From positions 124,001 to 188,000 of the forward strand of contig CAWJAJ010000010.1 of NCBI GenBank assembly GCA_963840805.1: a DNA stretch of 64,000 nucleotides, given 5' to 3'. Source of the stretch: CADEEN01 sp963840805. Its GTDB lineage: Bacteria > Pseudomonadota > Gammaproteobacteria > Burkholderiales > Burkholderiaceae_C. Below are positions 13,568 to 22,050 of the stretch, piece after piece. Within the stretch, counting starts at the first letter, position 1. The number at the start of each line of letters is the position of its first letter. The notes under the pieces were generated by a model, which was given only the letters and a program-made list of their open reading frames with translations, did no database searches and was not told the origin of the DNA. Position numbers and translations under genes: made by a program.

Positions 13568-14176
13568 CTATGGGCGCTTGTCGATCACCTGGTCGATCAG
13601 GCCATAGCTGGCGGCCTCGCCGGCGGACATGAAATAGTCCCGCTCGCTGTCGGTACGGATCTTCTCCAGCGGCTGACCGGTTCGCTCGGCCAGGATGCCA
13701 TTCAGGCTCTCGCGCAGCTTGAGGATCTCGCGGGCCTGAATCTCGATGTCGGTGGCCTGCCCCTGGGCGCCGCCCGAGGGTTGGTGGATCATGATGCGCG
13801 AATTGGGCAGCGCCAGCCGTTTGCCCTTGGCACCGGCCGCCAGCAGGAAGGCCCCCATGCTCGCCGCCATGCCCATGCACAGCGTGGAAACCTCGGGCTT
13901 GATGAACTGCATCGTGTCGAAGATCGACAGCCCGGCGCTGACGCTGCCGCCCGGCGAATTGATGTACAGGAAGATGTCCTTGTCGGGATTCTCGCTCTCC
14001 AGGAACAGCATCTGCGCAACCACCAGATTGGCCGTTTGGTCGTTCACCGGCCCGACCAGGAACACGATGCGCTCGCGAAGTAGCCGGCTGTAGATGTCGT
14101 AGGCCCGCTCGCCGCGGCCCGATGTCTCGATGACGATGGGCACCATGCCCAGGCCTTGCGTTTCAAGCGCGCTCAT
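13568..14176 (-). CDS. clpP: ClpP, proteolytic subunit of ClpXP
   Basis: 202 residues starting MSALETQGLGMVPIVIE. The serine protease triad is Ser106 in GMAASMG, His131 in MIHQPSGG and Asp180 in TDSERDYF, with spacing as in E. coli ClpP. It assembles into tetradecamers that degrade substrates delivered by ClpX. An AAGGAATC ribosome site precedes the ATG. A longer frame begins 16 codons upstream but lacks conservation. It lies between tig and clpX on one strand. Confidence 0.97.
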   Translation of the reverse strand: MSALETQGLGMVPIVIETSGRGERAYDIYSRLLRERIVFLVGPVNDQTANLVVAQMLFLESENPDKDIFLYINSPGGSVSAGLSIFDTMQFIKPEVSTLCMGMAASMGAFLLAAGAKGKRLALPNSRIMIHQPSGGAQGQATDIEIQAREILKLRESLNGILAERTGQPLEKIRTDSERDYFMSAGEAASYGLIDQVIDKRP

Positions 14177-14362
14177 CTGATTCCTTCGGTGGAGGTGCTG
14201 TCGGGTGATTATGTCGCTGCCCAAGACACAGGCGCCGGCCTTGCAGGCCGCGGCGTCGGCGTCGCGGATTGCCGCCCCATCGAGCCGTCCAACTCCGCGC
14301 CGGCGCAGTTGGTGCTGCGGCTCTCAGCCTCGCGGCGCGGCGCCTTGCGCTTGGCAGGGGAA

Positions 14363-15670
14363 TTACGCTGTCATCAATTCGTCGAACGGCAACACCTTGT
14401 CGGTCACCTGCGCCGTGGCCAGCACGTGGACCGTGACGTTGTTCTCGATCACCACCGCCTCGACCTCGGCCATGCGCTGGCGGTCCGACAAGTACCAGCG
14501 CATCACCTCGGCGGGCTTTTCATAGCTCTGGCTCATCTCTTCGATGTGCGCCTGAAGTTGCTCGGGTTTGGCCTGCAGATTGTGGGCGCGCACCAGCTCG
14601 GCGACGACCAAGCCCAGCCGTACGCGACGCTCGGCCTGGGCAGTGAACAGCTCGGCCGGGATCGGCGCCGTGGCAGCGTCCTTCACGCCGCGCTGCTTCA
14701 GGTCGGCACGTGCAGCCTCGACCATGCGCTCGGTCTCGCTGGCCACCAGGGCCTTGGGCAGGTCGAGCTCGGCGCTGGCCACCAGCGCGTCCATCACCGC
14801 CGCCTTGTTGCGACCTTGCACGCGGAACTTGACCTCGCGCTCGAGGTTCTTCTTCACGTCGGCGCGCAGCGCCTCCACCGTGCCACCCGCGATGCCGAGC
14901 GACTTGGCGAAGGTCTCGTCGACCACCGGCAATGACTGCGACTCGATCTTCTTCATCGTGACCAGGAAGTCGGCCTCCTTGCCGGCGACGTCCTTGCCCT
15001 GGTAATCGGCCGGGAAAGCCACCGGGAAGGTCTTGCTGTCGCCGGTCTTCATGCCGCGCACGCCCTTGTCGAACTGCTCGAGCATCTGGCCTTCGCCGAT
15101 GATGAACTGGAACGCCTCGGCCTTGCCGCCGGCAAACGGCTCGCCGTCGATCTTGCCTTCGAAGTCGATCGTCACGCGATCGCCCTCGGCAGCGCCTTCG
15201 GCCGCCGGGCGCTGGGCGAAGGTGCGGCGCTGTTTGCGCAGGATGTCGATGGTCTTGTCGATGGCCGCTTCGCTGACCTCGGTCGAGATGCGCTCGACGT
15301 GCACCACCGACAGATCGCCGAGCTTGACCTCCGGATAGACCTCGAAAGTGGCGTCGAAAGCGATCTGGCCATCGGCGGCACCCTCCTTTTGCGTGATGCT
15401 GGGCATGCCGGCGACCCGCAGCTTGGCCTCGTTGGCGGCCGCGGCAAAGGCTTCGCCGACCTTGTCGTTCATGACTTCGTACTGCACCGAATAGCCGTAG
15501 CGTTGGGCGACCACCGACATCGGCACCTTGCCAGGCCGGAAGCCATCGGCCTTGACGGTGCGCGACAGTTTCCTCAGCCGCGATTGCACCTCGCCGCTGA
15601 TCGTGTCGGCCGCCAGCGTCAGCGTGATGCGGCGTTGCAGTTTTTCGAGGGTTTCGACAGTGACCGTCAT
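14363..15670 (-). CDS. tig: Trigger factor, ribosome-associated chaperone and prolyl isomerase
   Basis: 435 residues from MTVTVETLEKLQRR. The ribosome-binding region contains the trigger factor signature around SRTVKADGFRPGKVP (family GFRxGKxP). An FKBP-type isomerase domain spans about residues 150-245 (EGDRVTIDFEGKIDG...FPADYQGKDVAGKEADF), followed by the helical C-terminal arms. It shields nascent chains leaving the ribosome. The order tig-clpP-clpX-lon is the classic proteobacterial arrangement. The start is preceded by tRNA-Leu on the same strand. Confidence 0.97.
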   Translation of the reverse strand: MTVTVETLEKLQRRITLTLAADTISGEVQSRLRKLSRTVKADGFRPGKVPMSVVAQRYGYSVQYEVMNDKVGEAFAAAANEAKLRVAGMPSITQKEGAADGQIAFDATFEVYPEVKLGDLSVVHVERISTEVSEAAIDKTIDILRKQRRTFAQRPAAEGAAEGDRVTIDFEGKIDGEPFAGGKAEAFQFIIGEGQMLEQFDKGVRGMKTGDSKTFPVAFPADYQGKDVAGKEADFLVTMKKIESQSLPVVDETFAKSLGIAGGTVEALRADVKKNLEREVKFRVQGRNKAAVMDALVASAELDLPKALVASETERMVEAARADLKQRGVKDAATAPIPAELFTAQAERRVRLGLVVAELVRAHNLQAKPEQLQAHIEEMSQSYEKPAEVMRWYLSDRQRMAEVEAVVIENNVTVHVLATAQVTDKVLPFDELMTA

Positions 15671-15699
15671 GGTGTCTGGCTCTGGATGTAATGGAACAC

Positions 15700-15785
15700 T
15701 GGTGCGCGGGGGGGACTCGAACCCCCACACCATCGCTGGCGTCAGGACCTAAACCTGGTGCGTCTACCAATTTCGCCACCCGCGC
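15700..15785 (-). tRNA. tRNA-Leu (TAG)
   Basis: On the minus strand it starts GCGCGGGTGGCGAAATTGG, has anticodon loop GTTTAGGT (TAG), a long variable arm and ends GCGCACCA with an encoded CCA. The run joining T-stem and acceptor stem holds seven C residues where a 5-bp T-stem plus a 7-bp acceptor would need eight. The gene therefore appears one base short, either a homopolymer sequencing error or a slightly odd tRNA. Confidence 0.9.
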
Positions 15786-15855
15786 GAGGGGAGTTCAATA
15801 AACACGACGGCGGGGTCGCCGCGCGACCCCTTCATGGCGTTTTGAGCCCGCGATT

Positions 15856-18800
15856 CTACCGTGCCACCTCAGGCTCGCGCTTGACGCGGAACCACGCGGC
15901 ATACATCGCCGGCAGCGCCAACAGCGTCAGCGCGGTGGCGACGATCAGGCCGCCCATGATGGCGACGGCCATCGGGCCCCAGAACACGCTGCGCGAAAGC
16001 GGGATCATCGCCAGTACCGCTGCGGCCGCCGTCAGCACGATCGGGCGGAAGCGGCGTACGGCTGACTCGACGATGGCTTCCCACGTCGGCACACCACGTG
16101 CACGATCCTGTTCGATCTGGTCGATCAGGATCACCGCGTTGCGCATGATCATGCCGACGAGTGCAATCACGCCGAGCAGCGCGACGAAGCCGAAGGGCCG
16201 GTTCAACAGCAGCAGCGCCGCAGCCACGCCGGCAATGCCCAGCGGCCCGGTCAGGAACACCAGCATCGCGCGCGAAAAGCTCTGCAGTTGCAACATCAGC
16301 AGCGTGAAGATGATGAACAACATCATCGGCACGCCGGCGGCGATCGATCCCTGGCCCTTGCTGCTTTCGGCGACTGCACCCGCGATCTCCACGTCGTAGC
16401 CGGCGGGCATGCGCGCCTTGAGTCGCTGCAGTTCGGGCCACAGCTGCGCGGTCACGGTCGGGCCCTGCACGCCATCGACCACGTCGCCTTGTACCGTGAC
16501 GGCGAAGTTGCGGTTCTCGCGCCAGATGACGCCCGGCTCCCAGACCAACTCGCTGCGCGCGATCTGCGACAAAGGAATCGAATGGCCGCTCGCGGTCGGC
16601 AGATAAGCGTCGGCCAGGTCGGTGATGCCATTGCGCTCTTCGGCCGGCTGCCGCAAGACGATGTCGATCAGGCGGTCCCCCTCGCGGAACTGGCCGATGG
16701 GGGTGCCCGACAGCACCGTGCGCGAGGCCTGCGCCAAGCCGGTGCTGGTGACACCGAGCGCGCGTGCCTTGTCCTGGTCGACAGCCAGCCGCAGCACCTT
16801 GATCGATTGATTCCAGTTGTCGTTGACGCCGCGCATGTTGGGATTGGCGCGCAACACGGTCTTGGCCTCGTCGGCCCATGCCCGCACGCCCTTCACGTCG
16901 GGCCCGATGACACGGAACTGCACCGGGTACGGCACCGGCGGTCCGTTGGGCAGCAACTTCACACGGCCGCGGACCTCTGGGAACTCGGTAGCCAGCAGCG
17001 CTGGCATGCGCTTGCGCAATGCCTCGCGCGCGACCAGATCCTTGGGCAGGATGATCGACTGGCTGACGTTCGTGCTCTGAAAGATCTGGTCGAGCGGCAA
17101 GTAGAAGCGCGGCACGCCGGTGCCGATCCACGATGTCACCGTCGCGACACCGGGTTCCCGCATCAGGCGTGCTTCGAAGCGGCGCGACACGTCATCGCTT
17201 TGCTGGAATGTCGCGCCCTCGGGCAGCCAAAGGTCGACCAGGATCTCCGGCCGGCTCGAATCGGGGAAGAACTGCTGCTGCACGCGGCCCATGCCGACGA
17301 TGCCCAGCGCGAAGCTCAGCAGCGTGAGGCCGATGGTGATCCAGCGGTGCCGCACGCACCAGTCCACGGTGCGGCGAAAGCGCACGTAGAAGGGACCGCC
17401 GAAGAGTTCGTCCTCGTGCGCCTCGCCGTCGACTTGCTTGCGCGTGTGCAACAGCCACCAACCGAGGTAAGGTACGAAGTACACCGACACCATCCACGAA
17501 ATGACCAATGCCGCCGCGGTGACAGCGAAGATCGCGAAGGTGTACTCGCCGGTCACGCTCTTGGCCAGGCCGATCGGGAGAAAGCCTGCGGCCGTGATCA
17601 GCGTGCCGGTGAGCATCGGCATGGCCACCAAATCGTAGGTAAAAGTGGCGGCGCGCGCGCGGTCGTAGCCCTCCTCGAGCTTGCGCACCATCATCTCGAC
17701 GGCAATGATCGCGTCGTCGACGAGCAGGCCGAGCGCGATGATCAACGAGCCGAGCGAAATCTTGTGCAGGCCGACGCCCCAATAGAACATCGTCACGAAG
17801 GTGATCGCCAGCACCAGCGGGATGGTGATTGCCACCACCAGGCCGGGCCAGATGTCGATGCGCAGCGGCCGTGTATGCATGCCCAACGCGACGAAGCTGA
17901 CGGCCAGCACGATCAAAATGGCCTCGACCAGCACGCTGACGAATTCGCCGACCGACCGTGAAACGGCAGCAGGCTGGTCTTGAACCTGCGCCATCTCGAT
18001 GCCCAGCGGCAAGTCGCGCTGGATGGCCGCCACCTCGCGGCGCAACGCCTTGCCCAGCGCGATGATGTCGCCGCCCTTGGCCATCGCCACCCCGAGCGCG
18101 ATGACCGGCTTGCCCTGGTGGCGAACCTTGACGGCCGGTGGATCGACATAGGCGCGCTTGACGACGGCGATGTCGGCCAGGCGCAGCGTGCTCGCGGCAC
18201 CGGTTGCCGCGTTCGTGCCTCGGATCGGGAAACGCTCGAGTTCAGCGACCGAGTTGAATTGCCCGCCGACGCGCACCTGCAGGTTCTCGCTGCCTGCATC
18301 GAGCACGCCAGCACCCTCGACCGCGTTCTGTGCCCCCAACTGGGCGATCACCCGGTTGAGATCCAGGCCCAGCATCGCCAGGCGCTTGTGGGAGATCTCG
18401 ATGAACAGTTTCTCTGGCTGCACGCCGAACAGTTCGACCTTGGCCACGTCGGGCACGCGCAGCAGTCTCTGGCGCACCATGTCGGCGTGCTGGCGAAGTT
18501 CCTCGTCCGAGAAACCGTCGGCCGACAGCGCGATGATCGAGCCGTAGACGTCACCGAAGTCGTCGTTGAACACCGGCCCGATCACGCCGGCCGGCAGCGT
18601 GGAGCGCATGTCCCCGACCCGCTTTCTCGCCTGGTACCAGGTGTTGGCCACTTCCTTCGGCGGCGAACTGTCCTTCAACTGCAGAATCGTCAGCGACTCG
18701 CCTGGCTTGGCATAGCTGCGCAGCACATCGGCATACGGCACCTCCTGCAGCGCACGCTCGATCTTCGAGGTCACCTGTTCGGCCATCTGCTCGGCCGACG

Positions 18801-18990
18801 CACCGGGCCAATAGGCCTGCACGACCATGGCACGGAAAGTGAACGGCGGGTCCTCGTCCTGGCCGAGCTGGAAATAGGCGACAACGCCCAACACCAGCAG
18901 AACCACCATCAGATAGCGTGTCAGCGCCGGATGTTCGAGGGCCCACCTGGAGACATTGAAGCGCGCCGAAGCGCTGTCAAGGTGTTGCAT
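15856..18990 (-). CDS. RND efflux transporter permease (AcrB superfamily)
   Basis: 1,044 residues from MQHLDSASARFNVSRWALEHPALTRYLM. The architecture is a duplicated RND pump: TM1, large porter domain, TM4 with ALGLLVDDAIIAVEMM (the paired Asp of the proton relay), second porter loop and terminal helices (GMIMRNAVILIDQIEQ). It exports toxic compounds using the proton gradient. Start 18990 is chosen because a GAGG site precedes it and the longer frame overlaps the upstream gene. The adaptor gene ends 14 bases before it; no outer-membrane channel gene follows. The substrate is unknown. Confidence 0.95.
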   Translation of the reverse strand: MQHLDSASARFNVSRWALEHPALTRYLMVVLLVLGVVAYFQLGQDEDPPFTFRAMVVQAYWPGASAEQMAEQVTSKIERALQEVPYADVLRSYAKPGESLTILQLKDSSPPKEVANTWYQARKRVGDMRSTLPAGVIGPVFNDDFGDVYGSIIALSADGFSDEELRQHADMVRQRLLRVPDVAKVELFGVQPEKLFIEISHKRLAMLGLDLNRVIAQLGAQNAVEGAGVLDAGSENLQVRVGGQFNSVAELERFPIRGTNAATGAASTLRLADIAVVKRAYVDPPAVKVRHQGKPVIALGVAMAKGGDIIALGKALRREVAAIQRDLPLGIEMAQVQDQPAAVSRSVGEFVSVLVEAILIVLAVSFVALGMHTRPLRIDIWPGLVVAITIPLVLAITFVTMFYWGVGLHKISLGSLIIALGLLVDDAIIAVEMMVRKLEEGYDRARAATFTYDLVAMPMLTGTLITAAGFLPIGLAKSVTGEYTFAIFAVTAAALVISWMVSVYFVPYLGWWLLHTRKQVDGEAHEDELFGGPFYVRFRRTVDWCVRHRWITIGLTLLSFALGIVGMGRVQQQFFPDSSRPEILVDLWLPEGATFQQSDDVSRRFEARLMREPGVATVTSWIGTGVPRFYLPLDQIFQSTNVSQSIILPKDLVAREALRKRMPALLATEFPEVRGRVKLLPNGPPVPYPVQFRVIGPDVKGVRAWADEAKTVLRANPNMRGVNDNWNQSIKVLRLAVDQDKARALGVTSTGLAQASRTVLSGTPIGQFREGDRLIDIVLRQPAEERNGITDLADAYLPTASGHSIPLSQIARSELVWEPGVIWRENRNFAVTVQGDVVDGVQGPTVTAQLWPELQRLKARMPAGYDVEIAGAVAESSKGQGSIAAGVPMMLFIIFTLLMLQLQSFSRAMLVFLTGPLGIAGVAAALLLLNRPFGFVALLGVIALVGMIMRNAVILIDQIEQDRARGVPTWEAIVESAVRRFRPIVLTAAAAVLAMIPLSRSVFWGPMAVAIMGGLIVATALTLLALPAMYAAWFRVKREPEVAR

Positions 18991-19003
18991 TGCCGGGCCT
19001 CGC

Positions 19004-20158
19004 TCAGCGCTGCGCCGGGCTGGCGGCCTGCGCGACGGGCGCGGCGCCATACAACGCCACTCTCTGGCCCGGCGTCAGCACATGCACGCCCGCGCTCACG
19101 ACCACCTGACCGGTTGCCAGTCCGCCTGCGACGACAACCAGATTGCCCTCGGCACCGGCCACCTGGATGGGCTGGGCACGCACGGTCATGGTTGTGCGAT
19201 CGAGCAGCCACACCGAGGTCTTTCCCTGCTGCTCGAACACGGCGGCGAGCGGCAGCTTGATCACACCGGCCACGGGCGGGCGCGCGATCACCACGGAGGC
19301 GGTCTGTCCGAGGCGCAGGCTCGACGTTCCGACATCGGCCCTGACGACGAACGTGCGTGTGGCTGGATCCGCCGCCGCAGCCACCTCGCGCACGGCCGCA
19401 GGGATCGGAGCGCCGGCTGCACCCCAAGCGCGTACCTGCAGCGCCGAGGGTCGGCCCAGCAACGCTCGAAGCGCGTCGACCTGGTCCTCGGGTACCGAGA
19501 AGACGACATCGCGCGGGCCATCCTGGGCGATCCGCAACACGGTCGCGCCGGCGGTCAACACCGCGCCGGGTTCGGCTTCGACGGCCGTCACGACACCACT
19601 CGAGTCACTGACCAGCGCGGCATAGCGCGCCTGATTGGTCTGGACGCCGGCCAGTGCCTGCGCCTGATCGAACTGGGCCCGCGCGGCTTTGACGGTCGTT
19701 GCGCGGCGCTCGAGATCGGCGGCGCTGATGAACCCCTGGTCGTGCAACTCCTTGAATCGCTTGAAGTCGGCTTCGGCCTGCTCGAGGTTGACGTTGGCAG
19801 CCTGCAAAGACGAGCGTGCGGCGTCCTGACCGAGCTTCAGGTCTTGCGCATCGAGGCTGGCCAGCAACTGGCCCGCCTTGACCTTGTCGCCGACCCCGAC
19901 GCTGCGGCTAACCATCTTGCCGGCGACGCGAAATCCCAGTCGCGACTCGATGCGCGCGCGCACCTCCGCAGCGTATTCGGCGACACCGCCCAGTTGTCCG
20001 TCCTCGATCGTCACCGTTCGCACGGCGCGCACCGGCTCGGGCACGGTGTCTGGTCTCGAGCAGGCGCCGAGCACGAGCGCAAGTACCAATGCCGGCGAGT
20101 AACTGCCCGGCCGGTGGACTGCGCCAACGCGCGGACCGAACAGCGGCTTGTTGTGCAT
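19004..20158 (-). CDS. Efflux membrane fusion lipoprotein (HlyD/AcrA type)
   Basis: 384 residues from MHNKPLFGPRVGAV. The signal sequence ends in the lipobox LGACS, so the protein is probably anchored by a lipidated cysteine. The mature protein has lipoyl halves (VGVGDKVKAGQLLASLDAQDLKLG and YAALVSDSSGVVTAVEAEPG), a coiled-coil hairpin (AANVNLEQAEADFKRFKELHDQG) and a beta-barrel. It couples the downstream RND permease to an outer-membrane channel. A TetR-type operator lies 62 bases upstream. The permease starts 14 bases after its stop. Confidence 0.93.
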   Translation of the reverse strand: MHNKPLFGPRVGAVHRPGSYSPALVLALVLGACSRPDTVPEPVRAVRTVTIEDGQLGGVAEYAAEVRARIESRLGFRVAGKMVSRSVGVGDKVKAGQLLASLDAQDLKLGQDAARSSLQAANVNLEQAEADFKRFKELHDQGFISAADLERRATTVKAARAQFDQAQALAGVQTNQARYAALVSDSSGVVTAVEAEPGAVLTAGATVLRIAQDGPRDVVFSVPEDQVDALRALLGRPSALQVRAWGAAGAPIPAAVREVAAAADPATRTFVVRADVGTSSLRLGQTASVVIARPPVAGVIKLPLAAVFEQQGKTSVWLLDRTTMTVRAQPIQVAGAEGNLVVVAGGLATGQVVVSAGVHVLTPGQRVALYGAAPVAQAASPAQR

Positions 20159-20219
20159 TGAATGGGCCCCATGGGATCGACACGGAAGGTAGGAACGGCG
20201 CATCCGTGCGTGGAGATTA

Positions 20220-20241
20220 TTACTGACTGACCGGTCAGTAA
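20220..20241. promoter_or_regulatory. TetR-type operator between pump operon and hpnC
   Basis: TTACTGAC, six bases, then GTCAGTAA form a perfect 8-bp dyad, with a second palindrome TGACCGGTCA across its centre. This is the style of site bound by TetR/AcrR repressors. It lies in the 177-base gap between the divergent pump operon and hpnC and could control either or both. No TetR gene is found in the window. Confidence 0.6.
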
Positions 20242-20335
20242 TATATTGACTGTCTTGCCCAATGTCAATATCGCGGCGTCACGCAGCGAAAGCAACCACA
20301 GCGCCACCGCGGCGACCGCATGGACAATCGGACCC

Positions 20336-21205
20336 GTGAGCATCGATCACTACGAGAACTTCCCGGTGGCGTCGTGGCTGTGTCCGCCGGCCTTGCGCCC
20401 CGCCGTCGCGGCGATTTACCACTTCGCCCGCACCGCCGACGACATCGCCGACGAAGGTGATGCATCGCCCGCAGTGCGTCGCGCCCTGCTGGCAGAGTTC
20501 GGTGGGGCCTTGCAGCGAGCCGCCGCGCATGAGACCGACGGGCGATGGCAATCGGTCTTCGCTCCGTTGGCTGCCGCGATCGACCATCATCGTCTGCCGC
20601 TGGCCCCGATGGCCGACCTGCTCAGCGCCTTCGCGCAGGACACCGACAATCCGATCTACGCCGATCGCGCAGAACTGCTGGACTACTGCGCCCGCTCGGC
20701 GAATCCGATCGGCCGCTTGCTCTTGCACCTGTCCGGCATCGACGACCGCGATGCACTGGCGCAGTCGGACGCCATTTGCACCGCACTGCAATTGATCAAC
20801 TTCTGCCAGGACCTCTCGCGTGACCTGCCGCGAGGACGTGTCTACGTCACCGAAGCCGACGCCGCCACTGCCGGCCTCGATGTCCGACGCCTCAAGGCCG
20901 GCACCGACAGCGACGCCAGCCGTCGGCTGGTGCGTGCGCTGGTGGCATGGGCACGCCAGACAATGCACGACGGCGCCGCGCTGGTGCACCGGATGCCCGG
21001 CCGCATGGGCTGGGAGTTGCGTTTTGTGGTGCAGGGGGGTCTGCGCGTACTCGAGAAGATCGAAGCAGGCGGCTGCAACGCACTGTCGCAGCGGCCGACG
21101 ATCAGCACCGCCGATCTGCCGTTGCTGGCCTGGCGTGCCTGGGCAATGGAACGGCCGGCGGCAGCGACATGCGCTGCGATCCCGACCGACCAGGGCCTCC
21201 GATGA
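20336..21205 (+). CDS. hpnC: HpnC, hydroxysqualene synthase
   Basis: 289 residues of the squalene/phytoene synthase fold. The first Asp-rich motif is ARTADDIADEGDA (about 31-43) and the second is INFCQDLSRDLPRGRVY. HpnC converts presqualene diphosphate to hydroxysqualene, the second of three steps from farnesyl diphosphate to squalene. GTG 20336 is preferred because the family begins SxDHYENFPVAS; an in-frame TTG 30 codons earlier adds unconserved sequence. It overlaps hpnD by four bases (ATGA). Confidence 0.92.
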   Translation: MSIDHYENFPVASWLCPPALRPAVAAIYHFARTADDIADEGDASPAVRRALLAEFGGALQRAAAHETDGRWQSVFAPLAAAIDHHRLPLAPMADLLSAFAQDTDNPIYADRAELLDYCARSANPIGRLLLHLSGIDDRDALAQSDAICTALQLINFCQDLSRDLPRGRVYVTEADAATAGLDVRRLKAGTDSDASRRLVRALVAWARQTMHDGAALVHRMPGRMGWELRFVVQGGLRVLEKIEAGGCNALSQRPTISTADLPLLAWRAWAMERPAAATCAAIPTDQGLR

Positions 21206-22050
21206 CACCCGAGCAGTATGTGCAAGACAAGGCAGCACACAGCGGCTCGTCCTTCTACTACGCGTTTCGGCTGCTGCCACCGGAGCGACGCGCCGCGATC
21301 ACTGCGTTCTATGCGTTTTGCCGTGAGGTCGACGATGTCGTCGACGAGGTGCACGACCCCGGCGTCGCGGCGACCAAGCTCGCGTGGTGGCGTAAGGAGG
21401 TGGCTACTGCGTTCGACGGCCGGCCCAGCCATCCCGTGACGCAGGCATTGCTGCCGCACTCGGCCACCTATGGCATCGTGCCGGACCACCTGCTGGCGGT
21501 GATCGAGGGCTGCGAGACGGATCTGCAGCAAACCCGGTACCTCGATTTCACTGGCCTCGCACGCTATTGCCATTTGGTCGCTGGCGTCGTTGGCGAGGTA
21601 GCGGCCAACATCTTCGGTCGCAGCGAAGGCGCAACGATTGCCTATGCACACCGGCTCGGGCTGGCCATGCAGCTCACCAACATCATCCGCGACGTAGGCG
21701 ACGACGCACGGCGCGGCCGCATCTACCTGCCGCTCAGCGAGTTGAAGCAGTTCGACGTGAAAGCCGGCGAAATCCTCGAGCGCCGAGCTCCTTGGGGTTA
21801 CAGCGAGCGCTTCACGCGCCTGATGCGCTTCCAGGCGGAGCGCGCACACCGCACCTACGACGAAGCGCTGGCGCTGCTGCCGGTGGCCGACCGACGTACG
21901 CAGCGCCCAGGCCTCGCGATGGCGCAGATCTACCGCACCTTGTTGCGCGAGATCGAGGCCGAGGAATTCCGCGTGCTGCACCAACGCATCGCACTGACAC
22001 CGCTGCGCAAAGTGTGGATTGCGATGCACACCCACTGGCGGGAGCGTTGA
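21202..22050 (+). CDS. hpnD: HpnD, presqualene diphosphate synthase
   Basis: 282 residues from MTPEQYVQDKAAHSGSSFYYAF. The Asp-rich motifs are FCREVDDVVDE (about 39-49) and NIIRDVGDDARRGRIYLP, which bind magnesium and two farnesyl diphosphates. HpnD condenses them head to head to presqualene diphosphate. It overlaps hpnC upstream by four bases, and hpnE may start on a TTG overlapping its stop, so the three genes form one translationally coupled operon. Confidence 0.94.
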   Translation: MTPEQYVQDKAAHSGSSFYYAFRLLPPERRAAITAFYAFCREVDDVVDEVHDPGVAATKLAWWRKEVATAFDGRPSHPVTQALLPHSATYGIVPDHLLAVIEGCETDLQQTRYLDFTGLARYCHLVAGVVGEVAANIFGRSEGATIAYAHRLGLAMQLTNIIRDVGDDARRGRIYLPLSELKQFDVKAGEILERRAPWGYSERFTRLMRFQAERAHRTYDEALALLPVADRRTQRPGLAMAQIYRTLLREIEAEEFRVLHQRIALTPLRKVWIAMHTHWRER

